From Oscillospiraceae bacterium (GTDB lineage: Bacteria > Bacillota > Clostridia > Oscillospirales > Acutalibacteraceae): a stretch of 62,971 nucleotides of DNA. Each line of letters starts with the position of its first letter. Positions within the stretch are counted from its first letter, which is position 1. The DNA lies in contig JAAYOC010000027.1 in the NCBI GenBank assembly GCA_012520505.1, positions 1-62,971 of the forward strand, in the 5' to 3' direction. The notes under the pieces were generated by a model, which did no database searches, was not told the origin of the DNA, and saw only the letters and a list, made by a program, of their open reading frames with translations. The translations under genes and the position numbers were made by a program. Shown piece by piece: positions 22,991-31,326 of the stretch.

Positions 22991-24502
22991 ATGGCAATAA
23001 AGAGAAGTTCAGGAATTTTACTTCCAATTGCTTCTTTACCGTCTCCGTATGGTATAGGTACACTTGGTAAATCTGCATATGAGTTTATAGATTTTTTAAG
23101 CAATGCAAATCAAACTTATTGGCAAATTTTGCCGGTAGGTCCAACGAGTTTTGGAGATTCACCATATCAAAGTTTCTCAACTTTTGCCGGAAATCCTTAT
23201 TTTATTGATCTTGATATGCTAATAGAACAAAATCTTTTGTCATTGGGCGATGTAGAATCTATAAATTGGGGAGATAGTGCTAGAGAAGTAGATTATAAGA
23301 AAGTTTATGACAATAGATTTATCGTGCTCAGAAAAGCTTTTGATAAAGTAAAAGATAATTTTGATACAGATTTTCAAGTGTTTGTTGAAAAAAACGCATT
23401 TTGGGTTCATGAATATTCCCTTTATATGGCAATTAAAGAACATTTTGATATGAAATCTTGGCTTTTATGGGAAGACGAAGATATTCGTCTTTTCAGACCT
23501 GAGGCGGTGAAAAAATATAGACAGAAACTTTCAGAAAATATTGCTTTTTATGAGTATTTGCAATTTCTCTTTTATTCACAGTGGAAAAAACTTAGAGCCT
23601 ATGCTAAAGAAAAAGGAATAAGTATAATCGGTGACATCCCAATTTATGTGGCAATGGATTCAGCTGATGTTTGGGCAAATAAAGAACTTTTCCAAATTAA
23701 TGAGGAAGGAATTCCAACATCAGTTGCCGGTGTTCCACCAGATTATTTTACAGAAAATGGACAACTTTGGGGCAATCCGCTTTATAATTTTGACAGAATG
23801 AAACAAGATGGATTTAGTTGGTGGAAAAAGAGAATTGAGGGTGCAAGTAAAATTTATGATGTTATAAGGATTGACCATTTTAGAGCTTTTGCTTTTTATT
23901 GGAGAATACCTTATGATGCTAAAACAGCAAAGAAAGGTGAATGGGTTTTAGGTCCTAGAATGGATCTCGTAAACATTTTTAAAAATGAATTTAAAAATAT
24001 TGATTTCATAGCAGAAGATTTAGGGTTCCTCACACCAGATGTAATTGAACTTCAAAAAAAGTCAGGTTTTCCTGGTATGAAGGTGCTTGAGTTTGCGTTT
24101 GATGAAAGAGAACCTTCAAATTATTTACCACATACTTATACAGAAAATTCAGTATGTTATATTGGAACACATGATAATATGCCGATAATGGCCTGGAAAG
24201 ACGAAGCAGCACCTGAAGATGTAAAATTTGCCAGAGAATATCTTGATATTAAGGATGATTTGAATTTTAACTGGGCATTCATTCGTGCGGGAATGGCATC
24301 TGTTTCAAAGCTTTTTGTGGTACAGATTCAAGATTATTTAGGTTATGGACCTGAATCACGTATAAATATTCCCGGTACAGTTGGTGGCAACTGGAAATGG
24401 CGAATTTTAAATACAGATATCACAAAGGAGCTTACAAAAAAGATTGCTAGGGTCACACAGATTTACGGAAGGAGCAACAAGAATGGGAAACGTAGTAATT
24501 AA
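22991..24502 (+). CDS. malQ: 4-alpha-glucanotransferase (amylomaltase)
   Basis: 503 aa, GH77 family. SSGILLPIASLPSPYGIGTLG at the N-terminus, WQILPVGPTSFGDSPYQ, the nucleophile region IRIDHFRAF (Asp) and acid/base region FIAEDLGFLTPDV, then TYIGTHDN-like IGTHDNMP. It transfers malto-oligosaccharide chains. AAGGAG lies upstream of ATG 22991. Its 3' end overlaps the ATPase gene by 20 bp. Confidence 0.95.
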   Translation: MAIKRSSGILLPIASLPSPYGIGTLGKSAYEFIDFLSNANQTYWQILPVGPTSFGDSPYQSFSTFAGNPYFIDLDMLIEQNLLSLGDVESINWGDSAREVDYKKVYDNRFIVLRKAFDKVKDNFDTDFQVFVEKNAFWVHEYSLYMAIKEHFDMKSWLLWEDEDIRLFRPEAVKKYRQKLSENIAFYEYLQFLFYSQWKKLRAYAKEKGISIIGDIPIYVAMDSADVWANKELFQINEEGIPTSVAGVPPDYFTENGQLWGNPLYNFDRMKQDGFSWWKKRIEGASKIYDVIRIDHFRAFAFYWRIPYDAKTAKKGEWVLGPRMDLVNIFKNEFKNIDFIAEDLGFLTPDVIELQKKSGFPGMKVLEFAFDEREPSNYLPHTYTENSVCYIGTHDNMPIMAWKDEAAPEDVKFAREYLDIKDDLNFNWAFIRAGMASVSKLFVVQIQDYLGYGPESRINIPGTVGGNWKWRILNTDITKELTKKIARVTQIYGRSNKNGKRSN

Positions 24503-25664
24503 AGATATGAAAAAAGTTTTCCCACATTCCGGGAAAAAGATTAAAAAAACTTTTAGGAAGAAAAATGAAGCACCGGAACAAAAAAGAACTGTAAAAATTA
24601 CTGAAGAAGGTGTAATTGCGGTAGAAAATTTCAATATTGAAATAGAAGACCGTGAATTTATAGTTATTGTTGGACCATCTGGTTGTGGTAAGTCTACACT
24701 TCTTAGAATGGTTGCTGGACTTGAAGATATTACCGAAGGTGAGCTTTATATTGATGGAGAGCTCATGAATGACGTGGCACCAAGAGACAGGGATATTGCA
24801 ATGGTGTTTCAAAATTATGCTCTTTATCCACATATGACTGTGTATGATAATATAGCTTTTCCTCTTAAAAATCAGAAAATGCCAAAGGATGAGATTGATA
24901 AAAAAGTTAGAGAGGCTGCTGAAATTTTAGATGTTACACAATATCTTCAACGAAAGCCAAAAGCTTTATCGGGTGGACAACGTCAACGTGTTGCAATTGG
25001 TCGTGCCATCGTGAGACAACCTAAAATTCTTCTTATGGATGAACCTCTTTCAAATCTTGATGCAAAACTTCGAAATCAGATGCGTGCTGAAATAATCAAA
25101 CTTCGTCAAAGAATTGATACAACTTTTATCTATGTGACACATGATCAAACTGAAGCTATGACTTTAGGAGATAGAATTGTTATTATGAAAGACGGAGAAA
25201 TCTATCAAATCGGCACACCACAGGAGGTTTTTGATCACCCGAGCAACCTGTTTGTTGCTGGTTTTATCGGAATGCCACGTATGAATATAGTTGAAACAGA
25301 ACTTATTTTGAAGGACAATAAATATTCAGTAGTAAGTGAAGATCTTACAGTTGAACTTTCAGCTGATAAACAAAAAAGACTTGCAGATTTAGATGTTGCT
25401 TCTCAAAAAATCATGCTTGGAGTTAGACCTGAACATATTGAACTTTCAGATAAAGGTATTCCTGCAATAGTGGAAGTTAGTGAAATGATGGGTTCAGAAG
25501 TACATCTTCATGTAAATGTTTCAGGCAGAGAAGTCATTATAATAGTAGATACACTTAACCATCCAAACAAATTTAAAACGGGAGATGAGATTAGATTTAC
25601 TTTTGGTGGTAATGTTGTTCATATATTTGACCTTAAAACGACAAAGAATTTAGAGTTTAAATAA
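24483..25664 (+). CDS. MsmK/MalK/UgpC-type sugar ABC transporter ATPase
   Basis: 393 aa. Walker A GPSGCGKST, signature LSGGQRQRVAIGRAI, Walker B ILLMDEPLSNLD, switch VTHDQTEAM, then a C-terminal MOP/TOBE regulatory domain (VAGFIGMPRMN onward). AAGGAG precedes ATG 24483. An unusual basic stretch of about 30 residues (FPHSGKKIKKTFRKKNEAP region, residues ~12-42) interrupts the first beta strands before IAVENFNIEI. It would energise the upstream permease pair. Confidence 0.93.
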   Translation: MGNVVIKDMKKVFPHSGKKIKKTFRKKNEAPEQKRTVKITEEGVIAVENFNIEIEDREFIVIVGPSGCGKSTLLRMVAGLEDITEGELYIDGELMNDVAPRDRDIAMVFQNYALYPHMTVYDNIAFPLKNQKMPKDEIDKKVREAAEILDVTQYLQRKPKALSGGQRQRVAIGRAIVRQPKILLMDEPLSNLDAKLRNQMRAEIIKLRQRIDTTFIYVTHDQTEAMTLGDRIVIMKDGEIYQIGTPQEVFDHPSNLFVAGFIGMPRMNIVETELILKDNKYSVVSEDLTVELSADKQKRLADLDVASQKIMLGVRPEHIELSDKGIPAIVEVSEMMGSEVHLHVNVSGREVIIIVDTLNHPNKFKTGDEIRFTFGGNVVHIFDLKTTKNLEFK

Positions 25665-25691
25665 AAAATCTGAGATTTAAATAAGTAAAAA

Positions 25692-25775
25692 AGCAGCCAA
25701 AAAGTAAACCGCCCCCTAAAAGTTAGACCTAAAATCTAACAATTGGAGGTTGGTTTAGAAAGGCTGCTATTTTTG
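25692..25775. terminator. Terminator with a nested palindromic element
   Basis: Outer arms AGCAGCC (25692-25698) and GGCTGCT (25762-25768) with a T run look like an ordinary terminator stem. Its loop region holds the whole 49-bp palindromic element. It lies between convergent genes and may serve both. Confidence 0.75.
25706..25754 (+). repeat. Palindromic intergenic element, copy 2
   Basis: Same element as at 2657 and 34404: AACCGCCCCC ... AGTTAGACC ... TCTAACAATTGGAGG. Here it is enclosed by two intact terminator arms, which suggests insertion into the terminator. Confidence 0.85.
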
Positions 25776-25798
25776 TTGCTCTTTATTTTTTATGTTCT

Positions 25799-26566
25799 TT
25801 ACTTTTTTACATTTTTTATGCTTTTTACATTTTTACGTTTTTCTTTATTTTTTGTGTTTCCTTGTTTTTTATATTCTTCTTTCTTTTTCTTAATATTTAT
25901 TTTTACTATTTCCGGTGGATTTTTAATTCTTGGAATTAATCCACCTGTGTTTACAAGACCGGCATTTACAATCAATTTCCCGTCGTAAAATCCGTGGGTG
26001 TATTTAGGGAATAAACCTTGTCCCGGTGAAAAAAGTCCTTGACCACAAATCTTAATTTGCCCACCATGTGTATGTCCTGAAAGGATTAAGTCTATACATT
26101 TAAAATGGTCTTTTAAGTAGCTTTTATAGTTTTCCGGATGGTGGTCAAGAAGAATTAAAAATTTATCTTGATGTGTAAAATCATAGAGCCAAGTTAAATT
26201 TTGGCTTTTTGAAGTTTGACCACCTATGGCGAAGTCTTCAAAACAAACAAAACTATCGTCAAGAACAATTACACCTGTTTTTTCAAATTGTTCTTTTGAA
26301 ATTACAGGATATTGTACTTCATGGTTTCCAAGTGAGAAAAAGGTCGGAGCAATTTTTAGGCATGCTTTTAAAAAAGGACGAGCCCGACCTGAAGTTCTCA
26401 TATGCCTGTCGACAATATCACCAACAACAAAAATTGCATTAGGATTATTTGCATCGACAATGTCTAGAATTTTCTTAAAAGATTTGTTGTGAAGGTCAGA
26501 AAGCATAATAAAGGTATAGTCGTGAGTGACTTTATCAGTTTCAATTGTATACTCAGTCAATACCAT
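25799..26566 (-). CDS. YkuE-like calcineurin-type metallophosphoesterase
   Basis: 255 aa. Metal motifs in order: SDLHNKS, GDIVD, LGNHE, and LSGHTHGGQIKI, the pattern of YkuE/LpxH-like phosphoesterases. No signal peptide is visible. After the core the protein ends in a Lys/Asn-rich tail of about 35 residues (KKKKEEYKKQ, KNKEKRKNVK) of low complexity that looks acquired by repeat expansion. The substrate is unknown. Confidence 0.87.
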   Translation of the reverse strand: MVLTEYTIETDKVTHDYTFIMLSDLHNKSFKKILDIVDANNPNAIFVVGDIVDRHMRTSGRARPFLKACLKIAPTFFSLGNHEVQYPVISKEQFEKTGVIVLDDSFVCFEDFAIGGQTSKSQNLTWLYDFTHQDKFLILLDHHPENYKSYLKDHFKCIDLILSGHTHGGQIKICGQGLFSPGQGLFPKYTHGFYDGKLIVNAGLVNTGGLIPRIKNPPEIVKINIKKKKEEYKKQGNTKNKEKRKNVKSIKNVKK

Positions 26567-26601
26567 TTGTTATACCCCCAATTTTTTACTTTGTTTGCCT
26601 T

Positions 26602-26724
26602 TTATGTTGTAGATTCTACATTGTAGAAATATTCTTTATATTTTAGAAATTTTTATGTTCTGGAAATAGCTCTTATGTTTTAGAGATCTTTATGTTTTGG
26701 AAAAATCTCTTATATTTTAGAACT
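26602..26724. repeat. Degenerate tandem repeats, 16-20 bp, about 7 units
   Basis: Units related to TTATGTTTTAGAAAT start near 26602, 26618, 26636, 26653, 26673, 26690 and 26710. They fill the gap between the two minus-strand genes and run into the 3' end of pncB. Confidence 0.65.
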
Positions 26725-28167
26725 ACATTCTTTTAAAAGCCTAATTTTTTCATCATAGAGTGGTTTAGACAGGTCAACCCAATATTTATGCGGATGTTCA
26801 AAACGAAGACATTCATCCCAAAGGGTCTTCATTTGTTCCTTGCAATAATCTTGGATTTCTTTTGCTGTTCTTCTTTCTCCAATGAATTCGCCTTTATCAA
26901 AAATTTTAACGAGAAGAGGCTTTGCGATGTAGTTTGTGATTGTTTTTTGTTTCCAAGTATGGCTTGGATCAAAAAGAAGGTAAGGTTTACTATCGTCAAT
27001 TACTTCGCCTTCTATTGTAAGAACATCTGCTTCCGCTTTTCCTGTTTTTCTATCGTAAAAACGATATACCTCCTTTGAACAAGGTGTTGTAATTTTTTCT
27101 ACATTCTCAGAGATTTTAATTTTTGGATAAATTTTGCCATTCTCCTCAATCGCCACAAGTTTGTAAACACCGTCGAGTACAGGATTTGAAGAAGAAGTAA
27201 TAAGCCTTTCGCCAACACCAAAGGAATCTACTTCTGCTCCTTGAAGAAGCATATCCCTGATAATGTATTCATCAAGAGAGTTGGATGCAACAATTTTACA
27301 ATCCGGGAAACCGGCTTCATCAAGCATTGTTCTTGCTCTTTTTGAAAGATATGTAATATCGCCACTATCTATGCGAATTCCTTTTGGTCTAAAACCGGCA
27401 GGAACTACGATTTCATTAAATACTTTTATAGCGTTAGGAACACCTGACTTTAAAACATTATATGTGTCAACAAGAAGAGTACAAGAGTCAGGATATTCTT
27501 TTGCATATGCAATAAAAGCATCGTATTCATTTTCGAAAAGTTGAACCCAGCTGTGTGCCATTGTACCAAGAGCAGGAATACCAAAATCACGGTCATTGAT
27601 TGTACAAGCTGTACCAATACAACCTCCTATATAAGCCGCTCTGGCACCAAGAATTGCAGCATCTGCACCTTGAGCACGGCGTGAACCGAATTCCATAATA
27701 ACTCTACCTTCGGCAGCGCGAACAAGTCTGTTAGCTTTTGTTGCAATTAAACTTTGGTGATTTATGAGCATTAAAAGTGCAGTTTCTATAAACTGTGCTT
27801 GAATGATTGGACCACGAACTTTAACAAGTGGTTCTCTTGGAAACACCGGTGTTCCTTCCGGAATTACCCATACATCACATTTAAATTTGAAGTTTCTAAG
27901 ATAGTCGAGAAAATCTTCGTCGAAACCACGTGTGCGAAGGTAATTAATATCTTTTTCAGTGAATTTAAGATTTTTAAGATAGTCAATAAGTTGCTCTACG
28001 CCACACATGATTACAAAACCACCGTTATCAGGTATCTTTCTATAAAACATGTCAAAATAGGCAATGGTATCTTTAAAATCATTCTTAAAATAACCATTTG
28101 CCATTGTAATTTCATAAAAGTCGGTGAGCATTGTTAAATTGACATTACTACTGTAAATTTCTTTCAT
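26710..28167 (-). CDS. pncB: Nicotinate phosphoribosyltransferase
   Basis: 485 aa. MLTDFYEITMANGYF, EFGSRRAQGADAAILGARAAY, THAHSW-like GTMAHSWVQLF, and the phosphate-binding IRIDSGDITYLSKRAR match the family. It converts nicotinate and PRPP to nicotinate mononucleotide for NAD salvage. The start is ATG 28167, with GAGGTG about 8 bp upstream; the longer frame from 28218 has no site and adds unlike sequence. Confidence 0.93.
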   Translation of the reverse strand: MKEIYSSNVNLTMLTDFYEITMANGYFKNDFKDTIAYFDMFYRKIPDNGGFVIMCGVEQLIDYLKNLKFTEKDINYLRTRGFDEDFLDYLRNFKFKCDVWVIPEGTPVFPREPLVKVRGPIIQAQFIETALLMLINHQSLIATKANRLVRAAEGRVIMEFGSRRAQGADAAILGARAAYIGGCIGTACTINDRDFGIPALGTMAHSWVQLFENEYDAFIAYAKEYPDSCTLLVDTYNVLKSGVPNAIKVFNEIVVPAGFRPKGIRIDSGDITYLSKRARTMLDEAGFPDCKIVASNSLDEYIIRDMLLQGAEVDSFGVGERLITSSSNPVLDGVYKLVAIEENGKIYPKIKISENVEKITTPCSKEVYRFYDRKTGKAEADVLTIEGEVIDDSKPYLLFDPSHTWKQKTITNYIAKPLLVKIFDKGEFIGERRTAKEIQDYCKEQMKTLWDECLRFEHPHKYWVDLSKPLYDEKIRLLKECSSKI

Positions 28168-28189
28168 ATATAACACCTCGAGTAAAAGC

Positions 28190-28218
28190 ATTATAGCACG
28201 CACCCCTCCAATATTCAA
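28190..28218 (-). promoter_or_regulatory. Promoter of pncB
   Basis: On the minus strand: TTGAAT, 17-bp spacer ending TGC (extended -10), TATAAT. Confidence 0.75.
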
Positions 28219-28253
28219 TAAAGTAAAAGTTGTGAAAAATTTGACGGGAGAAG

Positions 28254-28282
28254 TTGCGAAAAGGCAAAAATGGAAGTATAAT
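28254..28282 (+). promoter_or_regulatory. Promoter of the XRE regulator operon
   Basis: TTGCGA, 17-bp spacer, TATAAT, 38 bp before ATG 28320. Confidence 0.75.
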
Positions 28283-28319
28283 TAATTTGTCATTTTAGAA
28301 AAATGAAAAGGTGATGATT

Positions 28320-28562
28320 ATGCGAACAAGAGAACATGCTAGAGGAGATAAAAATATTTCCGGTTTAAAAATAGAAATGCTCAGAAAAGAAAGGGGATTA
28401 AAGCAAATTGATATGCTTGAATCACTTGCTCTTCAGGGTGTTGATATGACTAGTTCAGGACTCTCAAAAATAGAAGGCGGGCATAGAGGAATCTATGATT
28501 TTGAACTTCTTGCAATTGCTAATATTTTAGATATATCCGTGGACTTTTTGCTTGGAAGATAA
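28320..28562 (+). CDS. Small XRE-family HTH regulator
   Basis: 80 aa, a single helix-turn-helix domain: GLKIEMLRKERGLKQIDMLE, then TSSGLSKIEGGHRG and LLAIANILDISVDFLLGR. ATG 28320 has AAGGTGA about 7 bp upstream. It begins an apparent operon with two chromate transporter halves 9 bp downstream; control of those genes is inference. Confidence 0.85.
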   Translation: MRTREHARGDKNISGLKIEMLRKERGLKQIDMLESLALQGVDMTSSGLSKIEGGHRGIYDFELLAIANILDISVDFLLGR

Positions 28563-28571
28563 GGTGAAAAA

Positions 28572-29174
28572 ATGAAGGAACTGAAAAATCTTTTTATGGC
28601 TTTTTTCCGGATAGGACTTTTTACCTTTGGTGGAGGATACGCCATGCTTCCGCTCATTGAACGGGAAACGGTAGACAAATATAAGTGGATAAATAAAAAT
28701 GAGCTTCTTGATATTTTTTCAATGAGCCAATGTACGCCCGGCGTAATTGCAGTTAATGCTGCAACTTTTATCGGAAACAGAATAAAAGGCGTGCCGGGCG
28801 CTATGGTTGCAACACTTGGTGTAATTACACCAAGTATAGTGGTTATAACATTTATAGCAACTCTTATAAGCAACATATCTGATTTACCGATAGTGGAGCA
28901 CGCCTTTGCCGGTATCCGTGTTGCCGTTGCAGCACTTATTCTTTCAACTTGTATAAAACTTTTTAAAGCTACAATAAAAATGCCGGAACAGATAGGTATT
29001 GCTATAGCAGCTTTTGTTATGGTAACTTTCTTTGGCGCATCTTCAGTTATCGTTGTTATAGTAACGGGAATTTTTGGATTCTTTTTTATAAACCTTGACA
29101 AGCTAAAGAAAGCAAATTTAAACAAATCCAAAGGTAGGGCAGAAGCAGAAAAGGAGGAAATTTATAATGAATGA
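28572..29174 (+). CDS. Short chromate transporter, first half
   Basis: 200 aa, one CHR domain with about five to six helices: FTFGGGYAMLPLIERE, SMSQCTPGVIAVNAATFIG, PSIVVITFIATLI. Short-chain CHR proteins occur as tandem pairs forming a heterodimeric chromate/sulfate-type anion transporter. The next gene is the partner and overlaps by 8 bp. Chromate as the true substrate is uncertain. Confidence 0.9.
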   Translation: MKELKNLFMAFFRIGLFTFGGGYAMLPLIERETVDKYKWINKNELLDIFSMSQCTPGVIAVNAATFIGNRIKGVPGAMVATLGVITPSIVVITFIATLISNISDLPIVEHAFAGIRVAVAALILSTCIKLFKATIKMPEQIGIAIAAFVMVTFFGASSVIVVIVTGIFGFFFINLDKLKKANLNKSKGRAEAEKEEIYNE

Positions 29175-29700
29175 TCTCCTTTTAATGTGTCTTGAATTTT
29201 TAAAAACAGGATTTTTTGCTGTAGGTGGTGGACTTGCTACTATCCCATTTTTAAAAGAAATGTCAATTAATCATCCTGAATGGTTCTCTCTAGAGGAACT
29301 TGCAAATATGATTGCGGTTGCTGAGTCAACTCCCGGGCCGATTGGTGTTAATGTAGCGACTTATGCGGGTTATCAGACTTTTGGAGTTTTGGGAGGTATT
29401 CTTGCGACTCTTAGTCTAACTTTACCTTCTTTTCTTGTTATACTTTTAGTTTCAGCTGCATGGGAAAAGTACAAGACAAACGAAAAGGTGCAAAAGGTGT
29501 TTACGGCAATTCGAGCGGCAGCAATTGGACTTATTGTATCAGCCGGTTATAGTGTGCTTGTTGGAGCTGTTTCAAATGTGGTTACGGGAATAATTTTTGT
29601 AATAATGTTTATTGCTTTACAATTGCCTAAGACCAAGAAACTGCATCCAATTGTATATATTGTGTTTGCTACAGTTCTTGGAATAATTTTAAAACTATAA
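29167..29700 (+). CDS. Short chromate transporter, second half
   Basis: 177 aa, CHR domain: FAVGGGLATIPFLKEM, AESTPGPIGVNVATYAGYQ. It pairs with the preceding gene. GGAGG lies 8 bp before ATG 29167. Confidence 0.9.
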   Translation: MNDLLLMCLEFLKTGFFAVGGGLATIPFLKEMSINHPEWFSLEELANMIAVAESTPGPIGVNVATYAGYQTFGVLGGILATLSLTLPSFLVILLVSAAWEKYKTNEKVQKVFTAIRAAAIGLIVSAGYSVLVGAVSNVVTGIIFVIMFIALQLPKTKKLHPIVYIVFATVLGIILKL

Positions 29701-29721
29701 GAGGTGTTATAGGAAAAATCT

Positions 29722-30978
29722 ATGTACGAATTAGAAAGCAAAAATAGACCGGAGCGGGCAATTCTCTGTTCTGTAGATACAGGAGAATTTGATGCTGAAG
29801 TTTCAATAGATGAACTTGAAGAACTTGCAAGAACTGCGGGTGCTGAAGTTGTTGCGAAGGTGATTCAGGTAAGAAACGCACCTGATACAGCTCTTTTTTT
29901 TGGAGTCGGAAAACTTGATGAAATAAAGACTTTTTATATGGCTGAAGAAGTTGATTTGCTTATTTTTGATGCGGAACTGTCTCCATCGCAACAGAGAAAT
30001 ATAGAAAAATATATGGACACGCGAGTAATTGATAGAACTACTTTAATTCTGGACATATTTGCAAGTCGAGCATATTCAAAAGAAGGTAAACTTCAGGTTG
30101 AACTTGCTCAGCTTAAATATTTGTTACCTCGTCTTGTCGGCAAGGGTCTTGTTTTGTCAAGGCTTGGTGGTGGAATAGGAACAAGAGGTCCCGGTGAAAC
30201 GAAACTTGAAAGTGACCGTCGGCACATTAGACGAAAGATAGATTCGATTTCTGCTGAGCTAAAAGAGGTAGAAAAGCGTAGGAATATTCAAAGGCGTAAA
30301 CGCGAAAAAGATGGTGTAGAGACAGTAGTAATTGTAGGATATACGAATGCTGGAAAATCTACTTTAATGAATCACTTAACTGAAGCAGGCGTTCTTACAG
30401 AAAATATGTTGTTCGCAACACTTGATCCTACAGCCCGAGGTTTGACTTTGCCTTCCGGTAGAGAAGTTGTATTAATAGACACGGTGGGACTTGTAAGGCG
30501 ACTTCCGTACCATTTGGTTGAAGCATTTAAATCTACCCTTGAAGAAGCGACCAGTGCCGATGTAATTTTAAATGTTTGTGATGCGTCTTCACCAGAGTGT
30601 GCAGAACATTTGGAAGTTACAAAAGAGCTACTAAAAGAACTTGGTGCAGCCTCAAAACCTATCATTTCTGTAATGAATAAATGCGATATGGTTTATGATG
30701 AGGATACACTTCCTATCATAGGTAAAACAGTGTTCATTTCTGCTCTTAGAGGAAGCGGGATAGACAAGCTTCTTGAGGCGATTGATGAAGCTTTACCACC
30801 GGATAGAAAACGTTGCATTTATCTTTTCCCTTATGATGATATTGCACCTTCAAATGAAGTGAGGGAAGATGGCACTGTTTTTTTAGAAGAATATACAGAT
30901 GAAGGTTTAAAAATAGATGTCCTTTGCTCCACAAGAATAGTAAATAAATTGTCGAAATACATAAAGGAAATATTCTAA
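29722..30978 (+). CDS. hflX: Ribosome-associated GTPase HflX
   Basis: 418 aa. The N-terminal HflX domain (NAPDTALFFGVGKLDEI, DAELSPSQQRNIE) and the Gly-rich hinge GGGIGTRGPGETKLE precede a G domain with GYTNAGKST (G1), DTVGLVRRLP (G3) and NKCD (G4). HflX splits stalled ribosomes in stress. It lies 21 bp after the chromate pair, so it may share the transcript. Confidence 0.95.
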   Translation: MYELESKNRPERAILCSVDTGEFDAEVSIDELEELARTAGAEVVAKVIQVRNAPDTALFFGVGKLDEIKTFYMAEEVDLLIFDAELSPSQQRNIEKYMDTRVIDRTTLILDIFASRAYSKEGKLQVELAQLKYLLPRLVGKGLVLSRLGGGIGTRGPGETKLESDRRHIRRKIDSISAELKEVEKRRNIQRRKREKDGVETVVIVGYTNAGKSTLMNHLTEAGVLTENMLFATLDPTARGLTLPSGREVVLIDTVGLVRRLPYHLVEAFKSTLEEATSADVILNVCDASSPECAEHLEVTKELLKELGAASKPIISVMNKCDMVYDEDTLPIIGKTVFISALRGSGIDKLLEAIDEALPPDRKRCIYLFPYDDIAPSNEVREDGTVFLEEYTDEGLKIDVLCSTRIVNKLSKYIKEIF

Positions 30979-31053
30979 CTAAAGAAGTTATCCGAACTTA
31001 AAAGGGTATATTTTGAATAAAAGTGTTGTTTTAATTTAAGAAGAATATTTTAA

Positions 31054-31083
31054 CTCCGCAGGTGTTAACCTGCGGAGATTTTC
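31054..31083 (+). terminator. Terminator after hflX
   Basis: CTCCGCAGGT and ACCTGCGGAG pair around GTTA, followed by ATTTTC. Between this and the promoter at 31180 I see no further feature. Confidence 0.88.
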
Positions 31084-31179
31084 ATTTTTATTTTTGTTAA
31101 CTTTCAACAGATTAACCTTACAATTTAAGGTAAAAAAATAGATTGTTGAGTAAATAGACAATTAAAAGTGATGTTCATG

Positions 31180-31208
31180 TTGACTTTTAATTTTTAATTA
31201 TGTAATAT
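31180..31208 (+). promoter_or_regulatory. Promoter of the ceramidase-like gene
   Basis: TTGACT, 17-bp spacer, TAATAT. The resulting 5' UTR is about 110 nt; no riboswitch is recognised in it. Confidence 0.7.
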
Positions 31209-31326
31209 TATGCTTAACGAATTTGTGAAAAAATTAACTTAGTATAGGATAAGGGTCAGCAACGAAGGTTGATTATTTTTCAAAGCTTAGTTTGACAAAA
31301 AAATTATGAAAATGAAGGGAAGAAAA

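Noticed and set aside
28493-29131. 212-codon open frame on the minus strand
   Set aside because: It is the complement of the chromate transporter gene, with Ser/Thr/Ile-rich low-complexity sequence and no ribosome site.
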